A stretch of DNA of 64,000 nt from the NCBI RefSeq assembly GCF_004011835.1, contig NZ_RKLN01000002.1, positions 353,469-417,468 of the forward strand, given 5' to 3'. The DNA comes from Rhodococcus spongiicola. GTDB lineage: Bacteria; Actinomycetota; Actinomycetes; Mycobacteriales; Mycobacteriaceae. Shown piece after piece: positions 8,594-20,328 of the stretch. Within the stretch, counting starts at the first letter, position 1. Every line of letters begins with the position of its first letter. Position numbers and translations under genes: made by a program. The notes beneath the pieces were generated by a model. It searched no databases. It was not told the DNA's origin and saw nothing but the letters and a program-made list of their open reading frames with translations.

Positions 8594-9432
8594 GCCTGCC
8601 ACCACGTGTCGAGCGGGGTCACCGGTACGGCCCGCTTGTGGCGGGTGTTGCGGTACATCGATTCGAGCTTGTCGGCGACCTCCGAGTCGACCGCCTTGCC
8701 CTCGAGGTAGTCGTCGATCTGCCGGTAGGTCACACCGAGCGCGACCTCGTCGGGTAGCGAAGGACGGTTGTCCTCGAGGTCCGCGGTCGGCACCTTCTGC
8801 CATGTGCTCTCGGGAGCCCCGAGTTCGCGCAGCAGCGTGGCTCCCTGTCGTTTGGTAAGGCCAGTGAGTGGGGTGACGTCGACGCCGCCGTCGCCGTACT
8901 TGGTGAAGAACCCGGTGAGCGCCTCGGCCGCGTGGTCGGTACCGACGACGAGATATCCGAGTTCGCCCGCGATCGCATACTGGATCATCATCCGTTCGCG
9001 CGCTTTGATGTTGCCGCGCACGAAGTCTCGCAATCGATCCCCGTCCTCGAGTAGATCGTGCATCGCCTCCGACGCCTCGGCGATCGTCGCGTCCGCCCCC
9101 GGCTTCACGTTCACTGTCAGCGACCGGTCCGGGGCGATGAACTTCAACGACACCTGGGCGTCGTCCTCGTCGAACTGGCTACCGTACGGCAGGCGCACCG
9201 CGATGAACTCGGCCGTGTCTCCTTCTGCACGCAATTCCTCGGCGGCCAGCTGCGTCAGTCGGCCCGTCAGGGTGCTGTCCTGTCCGCCGCTGATTCCGAG
9301 CACGAAGCCCCTCGCCGGGGTCGAACGCAGGTAGTCCTTGAGGAACTGCACGCGCCTGCGGATCTCGGTGGCCGGGTCGATCTCCGACACGACGCCAAGT
9401 TCCTCGATGATCTGTGCTCGTGGAATCGCCAT
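8584..9432 (-). CDS. nadE: NH3-dependent NAD+ synthetase NadE
   Basis: A 282-residue protein that amidates deamido-NAD using ATP and ammonia. It is the short form without the glutaminase domain. The PP-loop ([11 protein letters not shown]), the adenine-binding region ([11 protein letters not shown]), the [22 protein letters not shown] stretch and the C-terminal [12 protein letters not shown] are all present. The ATG at 9432 (MAIPRAQII) is the family-like start. The frame stays open much further upstream, but that region is the opposite strand of the next gene. It converges on moaD. Confidence 0.94.
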   Translation of the reverse strand: MAIPRAQIIEELGVVSEIDPATEIRRRVQFLKDYLRSTPARGFVLGISGGQDSTLTGRLTQLAAEELRAEGDTAEFIAVRLPYGSQFDEDDAQVSLKFIAPDRSLTVNVKPGADATIAEASEAMHDLLEDGDRLRDFVRGNIKARERMMIQYAIAGELGYLVVGTDHAAEALTGFFTKYGDGGVDVTPLTGLTKRQGATLLRELGAPESTWQKVPTADLEDNRPSLPDEVALGVTYRQIDDYLEGKAVDSEVADKLESMYRNTRHKRAVPVTPLDTWWQATL

Positions 9433-9538
9433 GGCAGAACTGTAGCGAGCACAAGTCGGGGGTGCACAGGCGTGGATTGCGCGGCAGAATGTGACCCGGG
9501 CGCACGACCGGCGCCGGACCAGACTCGGGGAGACCGTC

Positions 9539-10105
9539 ATGAGCAGCACCGGAGTCCTTGTCGTGAGCGCCACCGAGGGGGAAGCCGCGTACGTCCCCGA
9601 CGGCCTCGACATCGTGGTCACCAGGATGGGCAAGGTGGCGGCCGCGGTCGCCGTGACCCGCGCACTCGCGCAGTATCCGCCGGAGAACCTGCCCCTCGTC
9701 ATCAACATCGGCACCGCTGGTGCGCTGCACCCGCACCACAGCGGTCTGTTCGTCCCCTCCAAGGTGCTCAACCACGACATCAGCAGTGAGATCCTGCTGA
9801 GCGCCCTGCACCACAAGGTCGTCGACGACATCGACCTCGATGGCGGTGATGGCACTGTCCTCGCGACCGGCGACACGTATATCACCGACGAGAAGGCCCG
9901 GGACGCCCTGGCTGCGCGTGCCGACCTGGTCGATATGGAGGGTTTTCCGATCGCCTTCGCGTGTGCGCAGTTCGGCGCCCGGTGCCGGCTGGTCAAGTAC
10001 GTCAGCGACCATGCCGACGACTCCGCGATGGACTGGCTGCAGCAGGTAGATGCCAGCGCACGCGCGCTCGGGGCCTGGCTCGAGCAGGAACTCGAGCGGG
10101 ACTAG
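9539..10105 (+). CDS. Nucleosidase / purine-nucleoside phosphorylase-fold protein (MTA/SAH nucleosidase-like)
   Basis: A 188-residue protein of the PNP/UDP family: [13 protein letters not shown] at the N-terminus, [28 protein letters not shown] (the G-T-A-G phosphate/ribose segment), and [13 protein letters not shown], where the M-E-G region contacts the nucleoside. This suggests cleavage of the N-glycosidic bond of adenosine-type nucleosides such as methylthioadenosine or S-adenosylhomocysteine. It is shorter than E. coli Mtn (about 230). The ATG at 9539 is chosen because GGGGAGA precedes it. An upstream GTG at 9491 adds 16 unrelated residues. The substrate is inferred from the fold only. 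Confidence 0.75.
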   Translation: MSSTGVLVVSATEGEAAYVPDGLDIVVTRMGKVAAAVAVTRALAQYPPENLPLVINIGTAGALHPHHSGLFVPSKVLNHDISSEILLSALHHKVVDDIDLDGGDGTVLATGDTYITDEKARDALAARADLVDMEGFPIAFACAQFGARCRLVKYVSDHADDSAMDWLQQVDASARALGAWLEQELERD

Positions 10106-10111
10106 TCCGGA

Positions 10112-10951
10112 TTACTCGCCGCGCAGCCCCAGCCCGTATCCGTCGGGGCCCGTCAGTCTCATCGCGCCTCCGTTCACCGAGTACGCCACCTCGCCGCGCA
10201 GCACGTGAACTACGGACTGCGCGACTTCGGCTACGTCGGCGGAGCAGGCCGTCTGGGTGGTCGACAGCCGACCGAAAGTGATCGTGTCGTCACCGACGTG
10301 GGCCGAACCGCTGAGGCGTCCGCAACCGGTCGAACCCGTCACCCGGTCATCCGGGGTGATCGTCAGGTTCGGAGCCGCGGTCTCGAGCGCGGCGGACATC
10401 GTGATCGCGTCGGGGCTGATCAATGTGTCGACCACCCACGTCGTACCTACGACCGGCCGATCCGGGTCGGCGGCAACCTTGTTCTCGAGGGTTATGGTCA
10501 CTCCGGGTGAGGACAGGATGAGGACGCCGTCCTCGGTGAGCGTCCACTCGGGTTCCGAGGCGAACAGGTCGATCATCCATGTGTCTGCGTCGGCGAGTTC
10601 CCCGTCGCACGCCATCTGCGTCGTCGCGATCGGACCGGTCCTGACGACCCCGCCGGACAGGTTGACGCTGCTCACGCCGCGGTTGCATCCCGCGGACATC
10701 GCGATCTGGCCCCGTTCCGGGAATGCGACCTCGAGCGGGCCACTGCCAGGGATCGTCGTGCCGGTCACCGAGGTGGACACGAACGTCCGTCCCCACAGCC
10801 CATCGGCCGGAGACACGGGGGCCACCGGCACCATGGTGCCGGTGGGTGTGGTCTCGCCAGTGCCCGGGGGACTCTCCGCGGCGCCACCGCATGCATTCAG
10901 CGCCGCAGCGGACAGCAGGACGAGAACGACCAGCAGCGTGCGCATGGCCAC
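10112..10951 (-). CDS. Exported lipoprotein with two META (HslJ-like) domains
   Basis: A 279-residue protein with a signal peptide and lipobox ALNACGG (Cys near residue 21), a Thr/Pro-rich linker, then two META domains. Both show the W-x-V/F strand and the TGCN/GCGR plus TQxAC pattern (MSAGCNRG...ATTQMACDG and GSTGCGRL...TTQTACSA). META domains in HslJ are linked to novobiocin resistance and heat shock in E. coli, but no biochemical function is settled. It is exported and should be anchored to the membrane. The GTG at 10951 or ATG at 10945 starts it, right after the TetR gene stop, so it may be co-transcribed with that regulator. Confidence 0.8.
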   Translation of the reverse strand: MAMRTLLVVLVLLSAAALNACGGAAESPPGTGETTPTGTMVPVAPVSPADGLWGRTFVSTSVTGTTIPGSGPLEVAFPERGQIAMSAGCNRGVSSVNLSGGVVRTGPIATTQMACDGELADADTWMIDLFASEPEWTLTEDGVLILSSPGVTITLENKVAADPDRPVVGTTWVVDTLISPDAITMSAALETAAPNLTITPDDRVTGSTGCGRLSGSAHVGDDTITFGRLSTTQTACSADVAEVAQSVVHVLRGEVAYSVNGGAMRLTGPDGYGLGLRGE

Positions 10952-10954
10952 ACC

Positions 10955-11572
10955 CTAGTAGCCGGACGCGCCGCGGGCGATCCGTCGTACGAGGTCTTCC
11001 CACCCGTCGGCAATGCGTGCGAGCGACATCCCGAGGACACGCATCTGGTGCAGGACCAGACTGGCCTCGAGTGAGGCGAGCAGCGCGCTAGCGAGCAGTT
11101 CTATATCTCCGTCGACCCCGGCGTCGGTGAGCAGTTTCTCGAGGTGCCGCAGACTCACCGCGCGCGCCGGACTCGAGAACCTGGACTCGCGGGAGTCCTC
11201 GGCCGCGCGCAGCACTTCGCCCTGCACCGTGACCATGTCGAGGCGGGCCCGGCCGAACGCGACGAGCCGGACGATTGCGTCCGCGTCCGGGCCGAGAGGC
11301 GGCGGGCCGAACATGAACGCCTGCTGTAGTGCGCGTTCGGTGCGGTCGAGCAGCGCATTCATGAGGCCGGCGCGATTGCCGAACCGCCGGAACACGGTGC
11401 CCTTGCCGACGCCGGCTCTCGCGGCGACGGCCTCCATCGTCACCGCGTCGGCGCCCAGCTCGGAGACCAGATCGGCCGCCGCGTCGAGGAGCAGCTTCCG
11501 GTTGCGGGCAGCGTCACATCGCTCGGGGATCTCGGCATCCACCAGCGGAAGTTGCGGCAGCGGGCTGTTCAC
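10955..11572 (-). CDS. TetR-family transcriptional regulator
   Basis: About 205 residues from the GTG at 11572. The N-terminal helix-turn-helix is RKLLLDAAADLV...VTMEAVAARAGVGKGTVFRRFGNRAGLM, a textbook TetR DNA-binding domain, and the rest is an alpha-helical ligand domain. The frame stays open to 11731, but that part would run across the divergent promoter. It is transcribed away from an FMN reductase gene, and a 12-bp perfect palindrome lies in between, so it probably represses that gene and itself. The ligand is not visible. Confidence 0.88.
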   Translation of the reverse strand: MNSPLPQLPLVDAEIPERCDAARNRKLLLDAAADLVSELGADAVTMEAVAARAGVGKGTVFRRFGNRAGLMNALLDRTERALQQAFMFGPPPLGPDADAIVRLVAFGRARLDMVTVQGEVLRAAEDSRESRFSSPARAVSLRHLEKLLTDAGVDGDIELLASALLASLEASLVLHQMRVLGMSLARIADGWEDLVRRIARGASGY

Positions 11573-11603
11573 GTGAGGAATCGTAGCCCAAGGGGAATAC
11601 AAG

Positions 11604-11632
11604 TGGACCGCGGTCCGTTTTCTTGCTATATC
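11604..11632 (+). promoter_or_regulatory. Promoter of the FMN reductase gene overlapped by a palindromic TetR-type operator
   Basis: GGACCGCGGTCC (11605-11616) is a perfect 12-bp palindrome. TGGACC (11604-11609) matches a -35 box at 4 of 6 positions. TATATC (11627-11632), 17 nt downstream, matches a -10 box at 4 of 6. A repressor on the palindrome would cover the -35 box. The site is 33 bp upstream of the divergent TetR gene start, which supports it as that protein's operator. Confidence 0.5.
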
Positions 11633-11675
11633 TGTTCCCGAGTCACCGACCGCACCACGAAGGAAGCCTCGAATC

Positions 11676-12239
11676 ATGTCCCAGACCCGCGTACTCGTTC
11701 TCGTCGGCAGCCTTCGCTCCGGCTCCGTCAACCGTCAGATCGCAGAGACCGCAGCGGCGGTCGCACCCGAGGGCGCTGAGCTCACGATTTTCGAGGGCCT
11801 CGGCGACGTGCCCTTCTACAACGAGGACATCGACGTCCCCGGTGCCGCGATCGCCGGTGCCGACGAGCTCCGTGCCGCTGCCTCCGAGGCCGACGCCCTG
11901 CTTCTGGTTACACCCGAGTACAACGGCACCATTCCCGCAGTCCTGAAGAACGCCATCGACTGGCTTTCGCGCCCATACGGTTCCGGTGCAGTTGCGAACA
12001 AGCCGGTCGCCGTGATCAGCGCTTCCCCGAGCCGAAACGGGGCCAAGTGGGCGCACGACGATGCCCGCAAGTCGCTCCGCATCGCTGGCGGCACGGTTGT
12101 GGATGCCGAGCTGTCGATCGGCAGCACCAGCCACAAGCTCGGCGAGCAGCACCCGCGGGAGAACGCCGGGGTCGCGCGGGAAGTCGGCAAACTCGTCCGC
12201 GCCCTTGTCGCGGCGTCCGGGCAGCTCGTCAACGCCTGA
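11676..12239 (+). CDS. NADPH-dependent FMN reductase (flavodoxin-like quinone/azo reductase type)
   Basis: A 187-residue flavodoxin-fold protein. GSLRSGSVNRQIAE is the FMN-phosphate loop, and TPEYNGTIPAVLKNAIDWLSRP is the hallmark of the NADPH-dependent FMN reductase/chromate-quinone reductase group. AAGGAAG precedes the ATG. It probably reduces flavin, quinones or other electrophiles with NAD(P)H in the cytosol. Its divergent TetR gene and the overlapping operator suggest induction by such a compound. It converges with the DUF389 gene. Confidence 0.88.
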   Translation: MSQTRVLVLVGSLRSGSVNRQIAETAAAVAPEGAELTIFEGLGDVPFYNEDIDVPGAAIAGADELRAAASEADALLLVTPEYNGTIPAVLKNAIDWLSRPYGSGAVANKPVAVISASPSRNGAKWAHDDARKSLRIAGGTVVDAELSIGSTSHKLGEQHPRENAGVAREVGKLVRALVAASGQLVNA

Positions 12240-12267
12240 TCCCGTCGGGCGAGGTACGGCATCGTCC

Positions 12268-13239
12268 TCAGCCGGTCCCTGTGATTCTCCCGCCTACTGT
12301 GTGGAGCACGACCACGTCGGGCGACCACGGAAGCAGACCGTCCACCGTGTCCTGCAACTCCGTGAGAGGCGGAAGCAATTCGGGGCTGAGAATGCTCACG
12401 GTGGCGGTGTTTCCGTGGAGGGTCACGTCGGTGACCACCGCACCGGGAACGTCGCCGATCCACTGTCGAGCCGCGGTCGAAATCTGCTCTGTCCATATCG
12501 AGGACATCGAGTTGACGATCATCGGTACGGCCACGACGACCAGAGCCACCGCGAGGACCAGGTATGCGTAGCCGCGACGCGTTCGGAACTTGCCGGCGGC
12601 CCGGGCGTAGCCGGCGGAAACGAACACCAGCGTGGAGGTGATGATCATCGCGAGGACGTTCGACGCGAACAGCACACCGGCGCCCATCGCGAGGCCGGGG
12701 GCGCCCGACCCGAGGCACACCCCGATGACGGCGAGTGGCGGAACGAGGGATATGGCAATAGCCACCCCCGGCAGCACGTCGCCGACGTCACGCCGGGTGA
12801 CGGCGATAGCACCGACCAGTCCGGTGGCGAGTGCGGCGAGCAGGTCCATCAGTGTGGGCGACGTCCGTCCCAACACCTGTGAATTGGTCAGCACGTTCAG
12901 TGGATTCGGTAAGAACTGGGCGAATACGAAGCCCAGTGCGGTCACGACCGCCACCCCGGCCACCACGGTCAAGACGGAGCGTCCGATGAGCCCGGCGGCG
13001 CCGGTCGTGATGCCCAGACCGATGCCGAGGATGGGCGTCGACAGGGGTGCGACGATCATGGCGCCGATGACGGTCGCCGTCGAGTCGCCGATGACGCCCG
13101 CGACTGCGATGACTCCGGAGAGCACCAGCTTGGTCCAGAACGCGGAACGCTTGGCGGACGCATCACCTACCGCCAGGTCGAGTCCGTCCGCCAGTTCCTC
13201 GGGTGTTCGACGCTGGCTCGCCGGTACGAGTACTCCCAT
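12268..13239 (-). CDS. DUF389-family integral membrane protein
   Basis: A 323-residue protein with about six membrane segments in residues 35-225 (VLSGVIAVAGVIGDSTATVIGAM and similar), followed by a hydrophilic domain of about 90 residues. GAMIVAPLSTPILGIGLG and ISLVPPLAVIGV are the conserved DUF389 (TIGR00341) cores. The function of the family is unknown. The soluble end may be a regulatory or sensory domain. No neighbour gives a clear clue. Confidence 0.85.
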   Translation of the reverse strand: MGVLVPASQRRTPEELADGLDLAVGDASAKRSAFWTKLVLSGVIAVAGVIGDSTATVIGAMIVAPLSTPILGIGLGITTGAAGLIGRSVLTVVAGVAVVTALGFVFAQFLPNPLNVLTNSQVLGRTSPTLMDLLAALATGLVGAIAVTRRDVGDVLPGVAIAISLVPPLAVIGVCLGSGAPGLAMGAGVLFASNVLAMIITSTLVFVSAGYARAAGKFRTRRGYAYLVLAVALVVVAVPMIVNSMSSIWTEQISTAARQWIGDVPGAVVTDVTLHGNTATVSILSPELLPPLTELQDTVDGLLPWSPDVVVLHTVGGRITGTG

Positions 13240-13263
13240 GTGATACCCGCTCGTCTACTTCGA

Positions 13264-13342
13264 AGTGAAGACACACGGACATACAGCAGTCAGGGCATAG
13301 AGCAGTCAGGACGTGAAGCAGTGAAGACACACGGTAGTACCG
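13264..13342. repeat. Degenerate 16-bp tandem repeats between the SIP gene and the DUF389 gene
   Basis: Units 13279-13294 and 13295-13310 both read RCATASAGCAGTCAGG. 13311-13326 and 13327-13342 are weaker copies at the same period. A 15-bp direct repeat, AGTGAAGACACACGG, flanks them (13264-13278 and 13320-13334). The array occupies most of the 156-bp gap upstream of the DUF389 start, where it would lie in the promoter or leader. Confidence 0.7.
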
Positions 13343-13395
13343 ACGTCGCACGGATCAGTGGATATCCGCGAATGTGAGCGCTGCCGGGTTCCGGC

Positions 13396-14400
13396 TCAGA
13401 GGCCGGCGTCCTCCATCGCCGCGTCGACGGCGTCGCGCAGCGAGTCGAAGTCCCCGCCCGCGGCGAGGGCTGCCGTCTGCGCCGCCTCGATCTGCCCCCG
13501 CACTTTCTCGTACCGTGCGGTCCACGCCTCCTTGTCTGCGCGCCAGTAGCCCATGACGTCGTACCGGTCGGACGACCAGCCCAGACTGTGCCGAAGCCAG
13601 CGGCGCACCTCGCGCGACAGTCCGGCCTCGCCCGCGAACCAGACGTAGCCCGGACCGTCGGGACAGGTCCACTCCCGGGCGGCGTCGGCCAGGGCGCTCG
13701 GCCCCACGCCGTTACCTGAGCCGTGCAGCCACGTGTACGTGACGTCGGCCGCGGTCTCCGGGCACTGTTCGTCGTCGGCGGTGGTGACCTCTGCGATGAC
13801 GTGCACGCGGACTCCGGATGCGAGTTCCTCGACGATGCGGCCGACCGCGGGCAGCGCGGTCATGTCGGCAATCAAGAGTTGCCAGGCTGCGTCGTCGGGC
13901 GGCCGGTACCAGCCTGACGCCGTCGTGACCCCGAGGACCTGGCCTGGCCGGGCCTGTAGTGCCCACCGCACGGCCGCGCCACTGCCGTGGACCACGAAGT
14001 CGATGTCCATCTCGCGGGTTTCCGAGTTCCAGTGCCGCACGGTGAAACTGCGCATCTCCGGCCGGTGCCCGTCGACGGGGTAGTCCCAGGTGCCTCCGAT
14101 CGATTGCGGCGCGGGAGGGCGGCTCTCGCCGTCGGCTGGGAACACCACGAGCAGACGCTCGTCCGCATCCCCGCTCGAGACGAACCGGGTGAGGTCGCCG
14201 CCGGACAGTGTGATTCGCAGCATGTTGGGCGTGATGCGCGCTACACGCGACACCGGTGCGAAGTAGTAGGGGTTCGCATTCGAGGGCACGTCCAACCCTG
14301 GCACACGCCGGGTGACCGCGACGCTCTCGGTACCGCGGCGCAGGGGTGGCGTAGACACAGACGTACGGGTGCGCATTGGCGCCGACGCACGGGTGCGCAT
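13396..14400 (-). CDS. Siderophore-interacting FAD-binding protein (ferric-siderophore reductase, ViuB type)
   Basis: A 334-residue SIP protein. Residues about 40-155 form the FAD-binding barrel (PYYFAPVSRVARITPNMLRITL, and RSFTVRHW as the flavin motif). Residues about 165-285 form the NAD(P)H domain (WQLLIADMTALPAVGRI, VWFAGEAGLSREVRRWLR). GYWRADKEAW is the usual ending of the core, and a helical tail of about 40 residues follows. Such enzymes reduce imported ferric siderophores to release iron. The start is uncertain: two ATG codons (14400, 14376) fall in a 24-bp repeat and have poor ribosome sites. No IdeR-type iron box was found upstream. Confidence 0.88.
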   Translation of the reverse strand: MRTRASAPMRTRTSVSTPPLRRGTESVAVTRRVPGLDVPSNANPYYFAPVSRVARITPNMLRITLSGGDLTRFVSSGDADERLLVVFPADGESRPPAPQSIGGTWDYPVDGHRPEMRSFTVRHWNSETREMDIDFVVHGSGAAVRWALQARPGQVLGVTTASGWYRPPDDAAWQLLIADMTALPAVGRIVEELASGVRVHVIAEVTTADDEQCPETAADVTYTWLHGSGNGVGPSALADAAREWTCPDGPGYVWFAGEAGLSREVRRWLRHSLGWSSDRYDVMGYWRADKEAWTARYEKVRGQIEAAQTAALAAGGDFDSLRDAVDAAMEDAGL

Positions 14401-14423
14401 TGGCGCCGACGCACGGGTGCGCT
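14361..14423. repeat. 24-bp tandem repeat at the 5' end of the SIP gene
   Basis: Units 14361-14384 and 14385-14408 differ at one base, and a partial third copy runs to 14423. The unit reads ACGCACGGGTGCGCATTGGC plus GCCG. Each full unit contains an in-frame ATG for the SIP gene (minus strand, MRTR), so copy number changes the choice and spacing of start codons. CGCACGGGTGCG can also form a small hairpin. Confidence 0.85.
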
Positions 14424-14537
14424 GGTCGCCGGCGCGCAGATGCAGATGTGGCGTAAATCACGAAGAAAATGTGACCTGCGACACGCTGGCGAGTGGCTCT
14501 CAGAGGGGTGCCGACCTGGGAATTTCAAGCGTGTTAC

Positions 14538-14585
14538 TCACAAGATCTCGGGTTATGCGCTTCTGTCGGCCACAAGGTGTAGTGT
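14538..14585. promoter_or_regulatory. Pair of NrdR-box-like sites upstream of nrdHIEF
   Basis: Two 16-mers, TCACAAGATCTCGGGT (14538-14553) and CCACAAGGTGTAGTGT (14570-14585), match the published NrdR-box type consensus (acaCwAtATmtwGtgt, from memory) at 12 and 13 of 16 positions. They start 32 bp apart, three helical turns, the usual spacing for the ATP-cone repressor NrdR. They lie 130-180 bp before the nrdH start. A perfect TGTCTAGACA palindrome (14583-14592) overlaps the end of the second box. NrdR itself is not in the window. Confidence 0.6.
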
Positions 14586-14715
14586 CTAGACAGCCGGGAG
14601 GGCACCACGGGAACGAGTTGGATCCCGGGCTTGAAAACGGGCCCTGCTCACGGCGTAGAGACTGCACAAACCCAAGCTCGTCACGCTCGCTAGGCCATTG
14701 GAAAGAGGGACCATC

Positions 14716-14949
14716 ATGAGCATCACCGTCTACACCAAGCCCGCCTGCGTTCAGTGCAATGCCACCTACCGTGCTCTCGACAAGGTCGGTCTCGACTACG
14801 AGGTCGTCGACATCTCCGAGAACCCTGAGGCCCGCGACTACGTGATGGCCCTGGGGTACCTCCAGGCCCCCGTCGTGGTGGCCGGTGACGATCACTGGTC
14901 GGGCTTCCGTCCGGACCGCATCAAATCCCTTGCCGCAAGCGCCGCCTGA
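14716..14949 (+). CDS. nrdH: Glutaredoxin-like protein NrdH
   Basis: A 77-residue thioredoxin-fold electron donor for class Ib ribonucleotide reductase. The redox motif is C-V-Q-C in YTKPACVQCNAT. DDHWSGFRPDRI is the C-terminal NrdH signature (W-S-G-F-R-P-D). GAAAGAGGG precedes the ATG at 14716. The frame is open 18 nt further upstream, but that would skip this site. It is the first gene of nrdHIEF. Confidence 0.95.
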   Translation: MSITVYTKPACVQCNATYRALDKVGLDYEVVDISENPEARDYVMALGYLQAPVVVAGDDHWSGFRPDRIKSLAASAA

Positions 14950-15425
14950 AGCGGCGGGGAGTGCGGCCGCGGGGTCTGATCCACGCTCGATCGAAAATGG
15001 TGAACACCGATGGCATCGCTGGTGTACTTCTCCAGCGCGTCGGAGAACACACACCGATTCGTCCAACGACTCGGTGTCCCCGCTACGCGCATTCCGCTTC
15101 ATGACCGCGACGGCACGTTCGAGGTCGACGAACCGTACGTCCTGATCGTCCCCACCTACGGGGGCGGCACGACGGCGACGGGACGCGACACCAGTTACGT
15201 GCCGAAGCAGGTCATCCGATTTCTCAACAACCAGCACAATCGTTCTCTCATTCGGGGAGTGATTGCTGCCGGCAACACGAACTTCGGCGAATCCTACTGC
15301 TTCGCCGGGAACGTGATCTCGCAGAAGTGTCGGGTCCCGTACCTGTACCGCTTCGAACTCATGGGAACAGCAGAGGACGTCGTCGCCGTGCGCGAGGGCC
15401 TCGAACAATTCATGGAGAGTGAACA

Positions 15426-18663
<3,238 letters not shown>

Positions 18664-18675
18664 TTCCGCCCTGCT

Positions 18676-18700
18676 GGGGCCGGATCGACCAACCGGCCCC
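18676..18700 (+). terminator. Hairpin terminator after nrdF
   Basis: GGGGCCGG (18676-18683) pairs with CCGGCCCC (18693-18700) across a 9-nt loop, 12 nt after the nrdF stop. There is no strong T-run, as is usual in high-GC actinobacteria. It probably ends the nrdHIEF transcript. Confidence 0.6.
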
Positions 18701-18818
18701 TGAAAGGCGTTCGCGCGGGGGGAGATTCGATCCAGCCGTTGTCAGGAAGGGTGACCCGCGCCTACTGTCGAACTGTAGGACCGAGCCGAAATACCCGACG
18801 ATGATCGAGGAGACGGCA

Positions 18819-19205
18819 ATGAGTGGTCGAGTAGTGCACTTCGAGGTCCCGTTCGACAACGGTGACCGCGCACGCAACTTTTATCAGCAGGCCTTCGGTT
18901 GGCAGCTCACCGAGATGCCCGAGGTGAAGTACACCGGTGTGTCCACTGGGCCGGTCGCCGAGTCAGGGATGGCGGCCGAGCCCGGGTACATCGGCGGCGG
19001 GATGTTCGAACGCGTCGAGCAGTTGCCGAAGGGACCGGTGATCACGGTCGGCGTGGACGACGTCGACGCGGCGCTCGCGAAGATCGAGTCGCTCGGTGGG
19101 GCAACCGTCTCGGCGAAGCAAGCGGTTGGCGAGTTTGGGTTTGCGGCCTACTTCCGGGACCCCGAGGGCAACGTCATGGGGCTCTGGGAGTCCGCGCAGG
19201 GCTGA
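18819..19205 (+). CDS. VOC-superfamily (glyoxalase/bleomycin-resistance fold) protein
   Basis: About 128 residues making two beta-alpha-beta-beta-beta modules. VVHFEVPFDNGDRARNFYQQAFGW opens the fold, and FAAYFRDPEGNVMGLWE is the C-terminal metal-ligand strand (E of WE). Such proteins bind a divalent metal and act on small ligands, or sequester drugs. The substrate cannot be told. The ATG at 18819 has GAGGAGACGG before it. Convergent with the siderophore-binding lipoprotein gene. Confidence 0.85.
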   Translation: MSGRVVHFEVPFDNGDRARNFYQQAFGWQLTEMPEVKYTGVSTGPVAESGMAAEPGYIGGGMFERVEQLPKGPVITVGVDDVDAALAKIESLGGATVSAKQAVGEFGFAAYFRDPEGNVMGLWESAQG

Positions 19206-19248
19206 CCGGCCGCGGCGTGGTCCGGCAGGGGCGAAACGAATTCCGACA

Positions 19249-19316
19249 CTGGCAGGGTCTTCCTGACAGACAGGGCATTCCTGGCTGACAGTGTTCCCAG
19301 CTGGCAGGGTCTTCCT
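19249..19316. repeat. Degenerate 16-18-bp tandem repeats reaching the stop codon of the siderophore-binding protein gene
   Basis: CTGGCAGGGTCTTCCT occurs exactly at 19249-19264 and 19301-19316, with two diverged copies between (GACAGACAGGGCATTCCT and GCTGACAGTGTTCCCAG). The last copy overlaps the first two bases of the minus-strand stop codon (19315-19317). The array fills the gap between two convergent genes. Confidence 0.65.
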
Positions 19317-20328
19317 AGCCGGCGTAGGCGTTGAGGCTCTGCTGCAGATCGCTGAGGACCGCGCGAGCCGCGACAACACCGTTGCCGGCGTTCCACAGTT
19401 CGTCGTCGACGGCGAAGACGCGGTTGTCGGTGACTGCTCCGAGGTCGTCCCAGCCGTCGGACTCCATCACTGACGTTCCATGCGCGAGCCCTTCGGACCC
19501 ATCGAAGCTGACGTAGATCAGATCACCCTCGGCGTCGGCCAGGTCGTCGATATCCTTCGATGCCACTTCGATTCGCTGGTAGGCCGGACGCTGGACGTCC
19601 GCGTCGGCGAGCACCTGGCCGGAGAAGCTGCCCGGTCCCTCGATCGAGGTCGCGTTCGAACTGAATCGGATGACCGACGCCTGGGTCTGACGTGCGTTGA
19701 TCTCGGTGCCGATCCGCGCCGCATCGGCGGTGTACGCATCGAGCGCCTCCTGTGCGGCACCTGAGCGCCCGAGAGCCCTGCCGGCCGCGAGGAACCGTGA
19801 CTTCCACTCGACCGGATCGTCGCCGACGAACACGGTAGGTGCGATGGCGTCGAGTCGGTCGTCGAGCGCGGGTGCGGCGGGCGCGGATCCGAGGATCAGA
19901 TCCGGGGCCGCCTCCGAGATCCGGGCGACGTCCGGTGCCGACTCCGGGCCGACACTGGGCAGCAACGCGATTCCGGTTCCGAGGTACGACGGGTGCGGAT
20001 CGTCGCCGGGTGCCGTGGCCGCACCCACGACGCGTTCCCATAAACCGAGAGCGCAAACGGAATCCATTGCAGCGCTGTCGAGTACGACGATGCGCTGCGG
20101 ATCCGGCGCGCCCGGATCAGGTGCTGTCGGTGTCGCACACGCGGCGTCGGTGTCGCGTTCGACGTTCACCACACCTGCACCCGCGATTTTGGTTGTCGTC
20201 CGCACGATGGTGCTCGCATCGTCATCCGTAGAGTCAGCGCACGCGGTGAGCCCGGCCAGGACCGCGGTTGCCGCGACCACGGCGACGGCGGCGCGGCGGA
20301 CGGTGCGGACGGGCTGGGAACTAGGCAA
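19315..20328 (-). CDS. Iron-siderophore ABC transporter substrate-binding lipoprotein (FecB-like)
   Basis: A 337-residue protein with a signal peptide and lipobox GLTACAD (Cys near residue 30), then a two-lobed periplasmic-binding fold of the Fe-siderophore/vitamin B12 type (RIVVLDSAAMDSVCALGL, then ISEAAPDLILG, then DLIYVSFDGSEG). It would sit on the outer face of the membrane and hand ferric siderophore to a permease. No permease or ATPase gene is adjacent. Its position next to ctaD matches FecB (Rv3044) in M. tuberculosis, which is also an orphan binding protein. Confidence 0.87.
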   Translation of the reverse strand: MPSSQPVRTVRRAAVAVVAATAVLAGLTACADSTDDDASTIVRTTTKIAGAGVVNVERDTDAACATPTAPDPGAPDPQRIVVLDSAAMDSVCALGLWERVVGAATAPGDDPHPSYLGTGIALLPSVGPESAPDVARISEAAPDLILGSAPAAPALDDRLDAIAPTVFVGDDPVEWKSRFLAAGRALGRSGAAQEALDAYTADAARIGTEINARQTQASVIRFSSNATSIEGPGSFSGQVLADADVQRPAYQRIEVASKDIDDLADAEGDLIYVSFDGSEGLAHGTSVMESDGWDDLGAVTDNRVFAVDDELWNAGNGVVAARAVLSDLQQSLNAYAG

